Source: Beaufortia kweichowensis
Taxonomy: Eukaryota > Chordata > Actinopteri > Cypriniformes > Gastromyzontidae
Direction: 5' to 3'
Length of the DNA: 64,000 nt
Assembly: GCA_019155185.1 (NCBI GenBank)
Contig: CM032802.1
Location: 11,694,501-11,758,500 of the forward strand
Part shown: positions 50,101 through 62,459 of the stretch, piece by piece
Layout of the letters: the number at the start of each line of letters is the position of its first letter
Numbering within the stretch: the stretch's first letter is position 1
The notes under the pieces: generated by a model
Databases searched by the model: none
What the model was told of the DNA's origin: nothing
Seen by the model: the letters and a program-made list of their open reading frames with translations, nothing else
Position numbers and translations under genes: made by a program

Positions 50101-53100
50101 TAAACTGTTATTTCATATAAAATGAAAAAAATGACTACAAGAACATATGTTTACTAGTCCAACCCATTTGGTCTCTAAATGAGTCACCATACCCTCATCA
50201 TTCTGGCTTAGGACTGTATCTATCTGCCCACTCACAGGAAAACCTGCAAAGTCTTGTCCAGATTGTGCTGTGGACTGTTCATCGACTCCTGCCTTAGATT
50301 AAGCACCCAACCATGCCAAATAGCACTGCAAACCCTGCAACACCACCTGTTCCAGGTTTTCCCTTTCTGGCAAGCCATACAGCCAAAATGCAAAACTCTG
50401 TAACACAAGCCTGCCTAAACCACTCGTGCCTTGCACCTGTACCGGCACCATCTGGCTCTCTGCAATATCCTGTCTGACATAGTTTAGAATGAGCTGGATA
50501 TGTAAAATGCTTGCTAGACCGTCACTGAAGAGTGTGTGGAAAAAATACTTAGGCAGGAGGGAAACTTACTTCGGATTGGACAGGATAAACGTTCAGATGA
50601 ATCAACAAACAGGAGAACAGTTAATATGTTTGTTCCAGTTAATATGTACAGCGGTAGCATGTTATCTCTTAGTACATGCAATTGAATGAAAACACCTGCA
50701 TTAAAAACGAAACAGATTTTGACTGCTGTTGAAGTAAGCTCAACTTCAAGGTCAAGTAAGCTCTCCTAGTAAGTCTCTTTCAAGTCAAAATGATTTTTTT
50801 TGTTGCAATGCCAAATTCAGTCTTTGCACAAACATTTGATGTACTAGCTGGAGACGTTTAGTCAAAATAAAAAACATCACACTAAACTGTTCCTCTCTAT
50901 CCTACTCTATTTAAAAGCAATTCCTGTGTTCAAGCATTTAGTCTGTCCTGGATGAATGAGGATGTGTGTGTCAACAGCACTGGGTGAGTAAGAGTGTATG
51001 TGAGTGGTCACCATCACCGGGTGAACGTGTGTGTGTGTGCGTGTGCGTGTGTGTGCATGTCACCAGTACCGGGTGAGTGAGAGTTTGCAGGACGCTCGTG
51101 GCATACCAAACACCTTCTGTTCTCAGTCCTCACTGCTGTACTTCAAACAAAGCAAAATTTACACCTGCAGCCTCAGGAGTGGAAACAGAGAGATAGAATG
51201 AGAAAGGCAGAGGAGAGGAAAGGGGCAGAGAGTGGGAAAACATGAGCGAAGGTAAGAAAAGGCAGAGAGAAGATGAGAGGACACAGTGAAAAGCACCAAA
51301 AAAGAAGCAGCGTATGAATATTTAAGAAAACAGCAGGAACCCTATAGAAAGCAGAGATGACATGGAACTAGAGCAAGACAAAAAACAGGAAGAAGTAAAG
51401 TTCAGAATCTATAGGGCATAACTTAAAAGTGCTATTGATTCTCCTGACTACCTGATGAGCCCATCCTTTTATCCACATGACTTGAATATGGTGGTTGACA
51501 AAAGTCTATGTCATATGGTGTGACCTACAAAAAAAAATTTTGAAAAAACCCCATAAAAGAAGATAAATCTCTCATGCTATTTGTATATATATATTTTTTT
51601 CTTTATTTTTGCTGTCACACCATAGGACACAGTCACATATTTATTTGTCAACTACCCATGTATAACCAATTTTTAATTAGTAACTAATAGTAGAATACAA
51701 TTATTTACATATAATATAACCAAACTGCAGAAGGTACATCATTGGGTAGCCATAACTCCTTTCCAGTTCCATTGCTCAGACAGATCAAATAAAGGGTATA
51801 AGGGATAAAAACTCATCACATTATAATAGTTTTTATCTAAACGAATAGATTAAAATGCTGCATGAAATTCTGAGGATATAAACTTCCATCCAACACAGAC
51901 TGACCACATCTGACTGCATTCACAATGATACCCTAAAATAGCCTGAAGTTGATTATCTTTTATATATTCGTATGAATCTAAATTACAAACCAGAGCATAA
52001 ATTGTACCAGAAGACAGAAATGTACGCATACATTGTTCAGATTCATTTAGAGCTGAAATGTTAAAGAGGAATATTGAGGTCTCACTCATGTGACTTGACA
52101 GATAAAGTTTTTTTTCACTATATTTACAGTATCTTTCAGCTTGTGAGTTTGCCCACAGCGTTCGTCACTGTTGTAGTCTCACTGTCTTTAGTGTTACCTG
52201 CTTACACTTCCTATTTACTAGAGATTTGCTGCCTTGCCTTGTCTGATCTGATACTGAGAATACATACATTTACAGTGGTATAAAACTTCATGGAATATGG
52301 TTTTAGGCTTGTAAACACAGAACTATGGAACGTCAAGCTGCACATTTGAATACACTCAAAGAATTGAAAGTGCCGTTAGTGATCTAGAAGGCTATCTTGT
52401 TATCACTCAATGCACACCTGCACACACATATCCTTGCACACACACACACATTTACAAGCAGAGATGAATGACTCCATGCTCAGGCCATTCTTGTTCTACC
52501 GGACCATTGACATTGACAAACCGCCTGGCAGTGTGAATTAATTATGACAGTCCTGCTGCCTTCAGCAGGACTTCCTGTTGGACAATACATACTAGTGTAA
52601 CAGACTAGACACTGCTTGTCTTGACCAGAGTCTTATGGTTGACATGCACACAGCATCCAATCACACACACAGCATTTATTTTTTTCGACACTAACACTCA
52701 CGGGAGAAGCGCAACTACAGGCAAGCGGGAGCTACATCCAGTACATCCAGGAGTCTAACACTCATACTTGGTACGGTGTGAGGTGTCTACCTAAGCGTGA
52801 TTAAAATGCATAGTCATTCAAAAGCAAAAAGGTCTAGTCTTTTCAAGCGGACCCCCTGTGTGCCCGCTGACATTCTTGAGGTCTCTCTGGAGCTGGTTTA
52901 TTATTTTCTGTGTGTGTTTGCTGACATTGTGGAGGCATTGCTGGTCCAGTTCATTACTCTCTGGGTATTTACTGGCATTGGGGAGCCCTGCTGAGGTGCA
53001 TTCATTATTTTGCACTAGGAATAGCACACGTATGACGACTGGAAACACATCTCCAGTGACGTACAGTACTCACATTCTACCTGGGGCAAGTGAAGTAAAC

Positions 53101-54036
53101 AAGTGTAAGTAAGTGCTTACTTCCTACATGAAGTGACAGAAAAAGGCAGACAGAAGAAAAATGTATGTGACTGAACCAAAGAGCTGAGCAATTGTTTAGA
53201 AAATGTGTTACATATCAATTTACATATACTGCAAATGTTTTAGTGTGTTGATGATAAAAGAGACTAATGTTTGAGAACATACTCACCCTATTCTCCTCCT
53301 CCCTGAGGTCTGGCATTGTGCTGATGCACAGGCTGATCACCGTCACTGCCACCATCAACACAGACAAACAGGCAAACATCTTTCCTGGCAAGCCCGACTG
53401 AGGGTTCTCCACCATGTCCCTCAAACGATTCATAAACATGCGGTATTGCGTCTCCTCGTCTGGAGGCCGCTGCTGCATGTTGCGCTGACGCCGCTCCTCC
53501 TCCCGCCGCTCAAGCTCCGCGACCTCCTCGATGCGCGTGTACATCTTACGCTTGCAGCAACGTTCCATGTACGCCATCTCCACGCCCCAATAGTTCAGCT
53601 CATCGTGCAGCGAAAGCACGCACATCTCCCGTAACATACGTAGTTTTCCAGCTGCTAGAAAGTTGAGGATAACTCTGAATGCACTGGGGCTACGGTCAAA
53701 GAAAAATTCACGGCGTGCCTCATCGTAATCATCACAAACACGGGCAATCTCTTCAGGACTGCTGCAGGGTCTCAGACGTCCTAAGCGAGTCAAGGGGAAT
53801 TGCTCAAGTGTGCTCCAGGGAAAGGTGTAACGGTTGCCCCCCACGTTTATGAGGGCCTGCAGGCCGTGGTCCACCGAAAGAAGATCTTCCGGTCGGCGAA
53901 TAAACTGTGCGCGCTGATAGTACACTCCTTTTACAGTCTCTGTTTCTGGGATCTCAGTAAAGATGTGGTCCAAGCTGCTGTCATCACTGACCGAGAGGTT
54001 GCTGAAGTCATGGTTGGCGTTGCTGATGATTGGCAT
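41142..54036 (-). CDS. kcng4: Voltage-gated K+ channel modifier subfamily G member 4 (Kv6.4)
   Basis: Two coding exons on the minus strand, 54036-53287 and 42014-41142, join in phase 0 to 540 residues. Residues 61-165 are the T1/BTB tetramerisation domain (INVGGNRYTFPWSTLEQFP, ending in the CC pair 160-161). S1 is about 219-240, and the voltage sensor S4 about 334-353 (LRILRALRILYVMRLARH). The selectivity filter TTVGYGD is at 417-423. S6 carries FPATS (448-452) where conducting Kv channels have PVP, as expected for silent Kv5/6/8/9 subunits. The block MNRLRDMVENPQSGLPGK and the S2-S6 region match mammalian KCNG4 closely; the acidic/alanine C-tail (473-540) differs. Family knowledge: Kv6.4 does not form channels alone but joins Kv2 subunits and shifts their inactivation. 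The ATG at 54036 is the first in frame. The intron is 11.3 kb at the position conserved in the family. Teleosts may carry a and b copies; I cannot tell which this is. Confidence 0.96.
49820..49915. repeat. Possible SINE/MIR-like relic
   Basis: GGGCTTGCTCAAGGGCACAA followed by TGGTGATGTC and GGGCTGAACCAGGACCAG resembles the region around the degenerate B-box of tRNA-derived ancient repeats (TTGCTCAAGGGCAC...GATTCGAACC). It is strongly decayed and lies in the kcng4 intron. Confidence 0.4.
50985..51090. repeat. Minisatellite with (GT)n core
   Basis: CACTGGGTGAGTAAGAGTG, CACCGGGTGAACGTGTGTG and TACCGGGTGAGTGAGAGT recur, with a GT/GC dinucleotide tract between the second and third units. It lies in the kcng4 intron. 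Confidence 0.65.
52866..53020. repeat. Degenerate tandem repeat, about 51-54 bp unit
   Basis: Three consecutive units start at 52866 (GCTGACATTCTTGAGGTCT), 52920 (GCTGACATTGTGGAGGCATT) and 52971 (ACTGGCATTGGGGAGCCCT). Each is followed by a GCTGG or GCTGAGG word and a TTCATTA/TTTATTA word. It lies in the kcng4 intron about 260 bp from the exon 1 donor. Open frames across it appear incidental. Confidence 0.6.
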
Positions 54037-54213
54037 GATGGCACTGAAGAAAAAGTTGCTCAATGGAAGGCTTAGACTCAGGTCGTTTCAGTGCGTTAGC
54101 TTGATACCTGGGTGCTGGGCTTTGAGGTGTTTATCCGTAGAACACCAAGGTGGATCCCATAGGATCTCATGCACAGTTCAGCGAAGAGCCAAATAGTCAA
54201 CATCATTTACACA
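54037..54213 (-). other. kcng4: kcng4 5' UTR segment of the first coding exon
   Basis: On the minus strand a well-formed acceptor (TGTCTCCCTGTTGTCTCCAACAG, pyrimidine-rich) ends just before 54213, so the coding exon probably carries about 177 nt of 5' UTR. A matching donor GTGAGT lies after 55679. Confidence 0.55.
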
Positions 54214-55678
54214 CTGTTGGAGACAACAGGGAGACAACAAAACACAACAAGGTCAAACATTTGTTCTTATGAATATATGTCTTGCATTCGTACTATAAAC
54301 ATTAATGATCACTTTTTGTTGAAATGACATGACAATGTTATCCTTCACAGGCAATAGACATATTTACAATAACACCCCTTTAGTTTTAATGAAAAGGGAT
54401 TATGTCTTTAGACACAGACAGAGTTAACCTCGAGCAGTCTCTGGAGGATGGGCATATTAACACAAACCTCCAGACATCCTACGACTCTTTACACAGATTG
54501 AATAATTTGCTGTTGTCAAGGTGTTTCATTATGTTAGGAAAGGGTGGGAGAGAGAGTGATAAACTATTTATTAATAGAAGCATATTCCCATTGGGAGATA
54601 GGCTTGCTTTACTGTGTGGAAAGTTAATTGAGGGAAGTGTGTTGAGGAGCCCAGTGGTTCTATCAGGAACATTCTCTCTAGTACAGACTGATAAGCAGAA
54701 AGTGAGGGGAGCGAGATCCACTACGATAACACATAAGCAAGTGTTAAAACAGAAAGGAAATTAGGAAAGGGATGTTAATAAAGTAGACAATACAGTACAT
54801 TATAACTGTATGTGTGTGTGAACACAATGTCAAAGAAACATGCACACTTTTACAACAACAAGCAAAATGCATATCAGGTCGAATGCATATGTCTTGAAAT
54901 GTTTTAAAGAGGTTATATGAAAGGCAATTATCCAAATTGTAAAATTTTTAATAACATAATATGGAAAAGCTTAACTGTGAAGGGTGGGCATTTACAGCAT
55001 TATGGACGCGACATTTTCAGTCAAAACTTGAAATATAAATGGAAACATGCGTTATGGATGTGACAAAAAATGACAAGTTTTTGAGAGGCAACATACTTTG
55101 TAGGGTTTCTGTGAATTAAATTGCACAAACCAGGAGCAATATAACTAAAAAAAATGTGAAAATTCTGAAAACAGCACTTTACCAGACAATAAAAAAATCA
55201 TGCTTTAAACATAAGAAATGGTTTGAAACCTTTGATAGAAACCTCACATGGGTATTTTGATGTATTTGAATGTGAAAACCTTTGGTAAAAAACTTCATGG
55301 TAAGGTTAACAATTGCATGTAACTTTGAGAGGTCTTTACATGTTGTAAATTTCATCAATAAGTTACAGTAAACATGTTAACATGGTTAACATTGTTTCCT
55401 TACGGATCTATTTTATTTATTTAAGCCTTAAAATGACTTTTGCAAAACACAATGGTAAGGTCAAAATATTTTACGGTATAGTTCAGTTTCACTTTATTTA
55501 CTCTAAAAATGGTCCAAATGCCTTTAGAATAAAGACATTTATTACGGTATACAGTCCATCGAAAGCACAAAGCCTTAACAAAAGTTAAGTAAAAACGCAA
55601 AAGTTACCACGCAAGAATATGCAATAATTCGTGTTTATATAGTCTTAAACAGCATGAAAGTATAACGTCCCAACTCAC

Positions 55679-55906
55679 CCCGACTCATCAACGCGACTCC
55701 ATTGTGACCGCTGCTCACTTTCTTCACATTCACTCCAATAATACTGCTTATCCGCTAAAACTCACTCATAAAGTCGTTATTTAACGATCATGGACGAAAC
55801 GTTTCAGTCAAACGCGGAGAAATGATGAGACTTCGAGTATTCAGCGCAGACAGATCATCACTGTCCCGCGCGCTCACATTCAGTTGCACTGCATTCTGCG
55901 AGTGTT

Positions 55907-55938
<32 letters not shown>

Positions 55939-56050
55939 CGCCGGTCGGTTGCGCGCCCCTCTCGCTCTGTGAGAGAGATAAGTTTAAAAGCGAGAATGAA
56001 CTGAACGGAACGTAGTGGCGCACCGCTGAAAACCCACGGTCACGTAACGT
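55679..56050 (-). promoter_or_regulatory. kcng4: Probable kcng4 non-coding first exon and promoter
   Basis: A GTGAGTTGG donor on the minus strand follows 55679. Upstream (higher coordinates) the sequence turns CpG-rich (about 55855-56100, with several CGCGCGC words and a (GT)n at 55906-55935), in contrast to the AT-rich surroundings. This fits a CpG-island promoter feeding a 5' UTR exon spliced to 54213. The transcription start is not determined. Confidence 0.5.
55906..55935. repeat. (GT)n microsatellite
   Basis: A GT dinucleotide run passing into GCGCGC, within the putative kcng4 promoter island. Confidence 0.95.
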
Positions 56051-56686
56051 TCACGTACCCGCACGGTGCCTTTACACTATTCCCGCGCGCGTCATTGTGC
56101 GTCAAAGTGACTGAGGTGCTTATAAATTTCAACACTCGGTGTGCTAAAAACGGGTACAGTACAAGACGCGTCAGTTTCAACTATTTGTGCTGTTTTAAAC
56201 CCATTTCTAAATGTAATTAATGAATGTGAGCAGCAGAATCGTTATTATTTTTAGTTGTTAGTTGTTATTATTTTTTTTGTTTGGTGTCAAACGCGCAAAT
56301 ATTCCACAGATGTATTTGAAATTTGTATATAGCCTACATTAGACATGCTCATCTTTTTTTATCTGACACTGATATGCACTTTGCACACAGGGCAAACAAC
56401 TCGCGGACCGTCCAATTAGTTGAATTCCAATTACACTGTTTACATACTGTTCACCTGGCAGCACTATTGTGAAGTAAGCTCACAAACAGACACATGCTAA
56501 GTGTGCACACTGTGTTCATTAGGTTAGTTGTGTTTAGGTAAATGCTAATACACTGAATAGTTTGCACAGGTCCTTATGTTAGACAGCAAATAGACAGCAT
56601 TATTTATTTGCACATATTCCATTATTGTTTGCCAAGAGTGGGCATGCATAAAAACAAATTTTACCCCTTACTATCAGATGACCTTA

Positions 56687-56919
56687 CACTCTTAAATATA
56701 AAGGTGCTACAAAAGGTTCTTTACATCGATGCCAACTATTGTTCTGTTTCCAAAGAACCATTCAGTCAAAGGTTCTTAAAAAGAACCATTTTTTAAACTT
56801 TTTTATAGTCTAAAGAACAAAAAACATGTAGACTTTGGATGTTAAAGGTTCTTTATGAAGCAATATAGCCAAAATGTTTCTTCTATGGCAACATGAAGCA
56901 CCTTTATTTTTAAAAGGTG
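56687..56919. mobile_element. Complete TA-flanked MITE, about 233 bp
   Basis: The left terminus CACTCTTAAATATAAAGGTG and the reverse-complemented right terminus CACCTTTTAAAAATAAAGGTG are imperfect inverted repeats bordered on both sides by TA, as in Tc1/mariner-type insertion. The interior consists of repeated AAAGGTTCTT / AAGAACC words. No coding capacity. A fragment of the family is at 15821-15888. Confidence 0.8.
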
Positions 56920-57012
56920 TAGTGTCACAGGACCTTTGACAATGTTCATGGTTGTGCCCCACCCCCAACAACAGCTCTATTTAATTTATGCACACACACA
57001 CATGTACAGATA

Positions 57013-57014
<2 letters not shown>

Positions 57015-57052
<38 letters not shown>
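57015..57052. repeat. (CT)n microsatellite
   Basis: A perfect CT dinucleotide run. Confidence 0.97.
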
Positions 57053-57057
<5 letters not shown>

Positions 57058-59599
57058 AATGATGATTCTGCTACATTTAGGAAAGAAAGGGAATGTTCTA
57101 GAGACAGAGGGGAAAAGGACAGAAATCAGTCTGAGGATTAAACTGTAATCCCCAGAGAGAGAGACGGGATCAAACAGATGAGTGTATTGGACTTGGGTAC
57201 GAGGTGCAGCTCTGGCAGATGACAAACTGACATTTGTTTGATCCACTGTATGTTTCGATCAACCTAATTGCCCTTTAAACAGATTTGAGAATTGTTAAAT
57301 TACTGCCAACCGGTGGGCTGCCAGGGAAAAAAGTGTATGCAAAGGATAGAGAAAGTTCTGTAAGACAACAGTTTCATAACTCAATCTCAGTTATAAGGGT
57401 TTTAGTTAATTCATTGATATAATCAAAGCCATGACTTTCATTGTCTTGGAGAGATGAGGCATGTGTGGGGAGGAAATGTTGGTTTACACATAACCTGTTT
57501 TGTCATCTGGGCAGTGATCCCAATCCCAGGATGATTTACATAACATTTAAATTTCTACTCAAATCCTGAATCCATCTAAAGGAAGTGGGTTAAAAGGTGT
57601 CTCTCAAGGGACTGTATGTCAGTCATGTGGAATTTGGGCCTGTAGCAATGCTGAAGATTTTGAAGAGAGATATATTGAGTCTGAAGTCTTCCACGGTGTT
57701 CTGTATTAAACATTAATGCTGGAGGATGGGATGCATGGACCTCTCCCTTTATGCAGACATCAAACCTCCCTTTGAGCCAGAATTGGAATTTGAGAAGAGC
57801 CAGAAACGCAGAACTCCCTTGCAGTCGCACACTCCTCTCTTATTCTTCGCATGTGTGTCTAGTGTGCATACGTGTGTGATCGCGGGAGAGGGCAAATTAC
57901 CGACCGGATATCCCCATACAGGATTGCCAAATATAGCAACAACATGATCATCTGCACATTTGAGCCTTTCCTGTAAAAAAAGTGCACTGTCAGCAGTTTC
58001 AACAAATCTCATGTTCTATAGTATGACTCCATCTGCTTATCAATTAACTACCACATGCAACTCTAGATGTGTCCAGTCCACTTCTGCGAAGAACCGCAAT
58101 GACGGTCAACAAGGACACATGACATTGGCGTAACTGCAGTCATCAGTGAAACTAACAGGGGAGCTTCCGTCTCGCAGTCAGGGATTTGCTGTGGTCTCTG
58201 CTGTGCGTGCAGTGTTTTATTTCCACAATAATTGAGTCTATTTACATCAGCAGCCATACAGTTCTTACCCTGGTGCTCAGGTTACCTGTAATGACACACC
58301 TGAATAAGAACTGAACCCGATCATCTCACTTCCCTGATCTCTGATCAGTTTACAGACACTGCGGCTCCGTTTTCTGACTCACACTGGATCAAATCAGAAC
58401 AGGGAATAGACTTTTTTATTCTCTGTCTTTCTTTCTTTATTAATTTTTAGATGTGTCCGGAGACTTAGTCTTTAAATAATGTGTCCTAAATCATATTATT
58501 GTCATTCAATATTGTCATTCCTCTTTTTCAACCATTAGCCCACACAACGGATGCGACAGCCAAAAAGAAAAGAATACGTCAGAGGTACAGCATAGCAGAA
58601 AAAACTTGTGAAATAATGTACACTTATAAATTGTAGAAACTACTGTATATTATAATAGAAAATACAGTTAATTTTGTTTCATGTTGATTTTAGCAGCTTC
58701 TTTTTTCCAAAACACGCTGACCCATCAAAGACAGTGAGAAACAAACCGAGGACACAATGAAGTCACTGCAACAACACATCACATTTTTCATTCCAACTTA
58801 CTCGCCCACCGGCTACGTGACAGTCAGTGGACTGAAGGTCTATTTTCTTCTAGGAGAGATAAGTCAGCTATATCTATCTCACTCGCACACCACACAGAAA
58901 GTCATGCAAATTGAGTCAACATCCCTGCAAGGAGTCATTAACACATTAGAATGAATCCCAGCTTTCAAATGAGTTGCTCCTACACACCAAGTTGCCATCA
59001 ACACTCATCATAGCAAAACCCCAACAGTCTGAATCAGTCAGCCTGTCTCCTCCACACCTCTCCATGCCCACTGGCAAGTAAAGAGGAAAAAAACTTTTCA
59101 ATAATTAAAAGTCAAAAGGAATGATCTATTTTAATTTTAGGGGAGAAGTAATTCTGATAAGCAAACACATGCTGGGCTGTTACATTGCCTGGTCCAATTA
59201 ATCATTAAACTACGAGAGAATTCAATATTCTTGTCAGGAAGCATTTGGTAGCCAGACTGAGTTAATAGAGCTCTTTCTCATTCCTCCCTCCGACGCACTG
59301 CGTACAGCAGGAATATTGACAGTATGTTAGCACACCAGAGCATCAAACATGAGAACAAAGCTTGGTTCTCCCTGAGTAAGTCAAATATTTTCTCAGCAAG
59401 TTGAGCAGGACTGATTAATGTGGTAGCTTGTCTGATTGAAAAATAACTAAATTCACGTAAGTAACAAAGAAACGTTTGAAATGTAAATTTATCTAACTAT
59501 TAAAATTCTGTCATCATCTACTGTAGCAACCCTTACATTATTCCCAACCTGTATATAACCTGATTTAACCTGATGATTAAACCTGTTAACTCTCATGTT

Positions 59600-59870
59600 A
59601 TTTCATTATTCAGTTTAATATTTTCATAGTTTAATTCAACAATAATTATAACAAACTACCCTATATATTGATGGAAAGATATAAGACATAAGAATAAATA
59701 TTTGACAAATTCATAACAATAAACATAAAAATGTCAATGACATTTTTGAAAATATCTAAAATTAAAAAAGATAAAAATTAAGATCGATCAGATCTACAAT
59801 CATATTTTTATGCATTTAAATAAATAAGAGATTTTTGAGATTTGAGAAGGATTTTCAGCAAAAACTTTAA
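59600..59870 (+). repeat. Dispersed AT-rich repeat, copy 2
   Basis: The counterpart of 26340-26600, with the core AAGAATAAATATTTGACAAA at about 59690 and similar flanks, including TATATATTGATGG versus TATATATTAATGA and a TTTTCAGCA word near the right end. Confidence 0.6.
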
Positions 59871-62453
59871 TTTGTAAAGCCATCATAGGTCTTTATAAGA
59901 CTTTGCAAATCATGCAAATTAACTATTTGAATGTACTATTCTTCATTAACACAAATGATGAAAATGCATCAAGCATTATATACGCGTCTGAATGCCAAAG
60001 CATTGCAATAGCCTCCGGAGAAAGGTTCAAGACAAATAGAGCAACAGACCTTATTTAAAGAACACATGCCATTGGTTTGGCCGGTGTCGCGCTCTCCTGT
60101 GAAAGCCGTGTACAGTACAGCCCTAAGTGATCAGAGAGGAGGAAAGAGGAATGACTAGTCTAATCACAAAGAGAAAGTATGAGCGTCCTCAGTCCTGCCT
60201 GCTGCGAGACGCCTGCTGAATATGGAGCAGCTGCCTCCAACTACAAACGTAATGGCCTTTGATAAAATGAATCCCCTGTGTTACATACTTCAAAACTACA
60301 CTTATGACATCGCAGTGAGTTATTACGCAACCACCATAGGAAAATGCAAGCCAAGCTCTTTTACAGGATTTACTCAAATGTAGCTGTCATATCTGCTTCT
60401 CATTATTAAAGATTTAGTAATTGGTAGTGATTACAGAATGGCTAACTGATTCTCTCATTAAACACAGAAAAAGTCGATTTCTTTTCTGGTGAAGCAACAT
60501 TGACTTCTTTTTGATTAAAATGCTGCTACCGTAGCGGGAAATTCAGAAAGATATCCCTTTGAGTATTTTAATATAGTGTGTGTAAATACATAAAACATCA
60601 CAGCAATAATTGGCTGATGTAAAACAACATTGCTGTTGTGAAACGTAGTTAGGAGAAAGTGAACTCTCTGGAGCAAAGCAACTAGATTAAAATGCTGATA
60701 CAAAACTGAGAATAAGTTTAGGGCATTCCCGTTCATCAAATACAGGTCATAATCCAGCTGTTTTTTCTTTCTTTACCTTTAAACACACAGGCAGACTTGT
60801 AAATACAGAACTCAACAATAAACACATAGATGCCACTGTCATTCTCTCACAGCTCATAACAAAGCCATATTTCTGGGATACATTATGAAAAGCCAGTGAA
60901 TTGGCCTGAAAGTGGTTAATCATAGATGATGGATGGAAAATGGTTTCGGAGTAATGGATTTTTGGCACACTACAAGACAAGATAAGGTAACATTTGATCT
61001 CTACTAAGTGCAATCAAACTTGAAAGCCCATTTTCTGTTGCATACTATTACACTGTAAAGAACTAAATTACATACAGAAAGATGCGGTTAGATGCATTCA
61101 CAAATAAATGTCAACGCAGAGATTGTGTTTCAGTTATATAAATGTTAATCCCATCAAGAGTGATGTCATTATTCTTACCCAATAGCTAATGAAGAAATTG
61201 TAATGAGACTGATGGACGAGCCCTTCTTGTTGTGATTTGTCCTTCAACTGCGGTCTTGGAGAGAAATTGCTTTGGTAGTGGAATAAACTCTGTAAATGGA
61301 AAATAACTTGAATCTACTGCATCGGGTCTCAAAGGGCAGAACTGGAAAGCTTTTTCTAATCCACTGCTGATATGGTTACGGTGCATTCACCTCCACTTTC
61401 AACACAATTACCACTATCAAATGTAAAGCTTTCCCATTTTAAAACTGTGGCAAGAAGAGCAAGAAGAGAAGAGCACCTAATGCATAGTGGACAGAAACGG
61501 AAAGACACATGCAGAGAAGTGAATATTTACCTACAGACGTTGAAGGATGTACGCACAGATACATACTGTGTATGATTGGTCAGGAAACACCACAGGAAGG
61601 CCAGCTGTTGTTACAGTGGGATCCAAACAGGGACGACTTAGAGGTTTTAAAGAAAAGAGGGCGAGAAAAGTGATATGAATGCCTTTTAATGAGATCTCTC
61701 ATTTAAAATGCTTTTTTCCCACTTTTCTTCCTTCTGGCTTTATATTAATCCCTTCATTTATATTCACAAAACAAACATAACCAACAAACATACTCTGGAT
61801 TTTTACACAGTGAAATAATTATTTCCAATGCCAAGTGGAATAAAACACACAAATACAGTAGGATCTAAAATAACATACCTTTACCTTGGACAGAATATTA
61901 GATTTGGTGACACCGACTACAGAAATGATAGACAGGACTGTGTTCACGTGTTGATTGGAGGTTGAACTTTTTTCTCCTGCTGTTATTCCACATTCCACTG
62001 CTAAAAAAACTGTGAAAAAGAGAGAAAATCTGTGTAAGGACATCGAAAGGTCAGAACTTTAAAGGTTTTATATTGGTGGTCACATCAATCTCCTGGTAGG
62101 TGTGAGGGAGGCTCTGAGCATCACTGTAGGTCAGCATGTGATAAATCACTGGGTTTGTTTAATGCGTTTTTAGTGTTCGTTCTGCCCTGAGAAGAGGTTC
62201 AGGGACAGGTGAGAAGGAGTGGAGCTGAGAGACTTAACCTACAATCACATGATTTCAAGAAGCTTCAAAATAAAACATACAGTATAATATAGTAAGATTC
62301 TGCACTATTTCCAGCTTACTAATGAAGAAAAAGAAATAGTGTGACTTAACGATTTTACTCCTTTATAAAATGTCTGATTAACATAACACCATAATATTAC
62401 CATAACCTTTCACTTAATGTAAATAACACACTTTTAAATTAATATCATTGTTT

Positions 62454-62459
62454 TTTATT
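62454..62459 (-). terminator. Candidate polyA signal AATAAA
   Basis: AATAAA on the minus strand, about 420 nt beyond the stop codon at 62876 of the unrecognised terminal exon, so plausible as its cleavage signal. Confidence 0.4.

Larger units (their letters stand above)
56051..62453. other. Intergenic region upstream of kcng4
   Basis: It holds a complete TA-flanked MITE (56687-56919), a (CT)n (57015-57052) and the second copy of a dispersed AT-rich repeat (59600-59870). A splice-flanked minus-strand open frame at 61885-62009 is treated as a finding. No gene is supported in the rest. Confidence 0.55.

Noticed and set aside
54037..54063. Extended kcng4 N-terminus (nine extra codons)
   Set aside because: The extension starts at TTG, not ATG; the in-frame ATG at 54036 is preferred.
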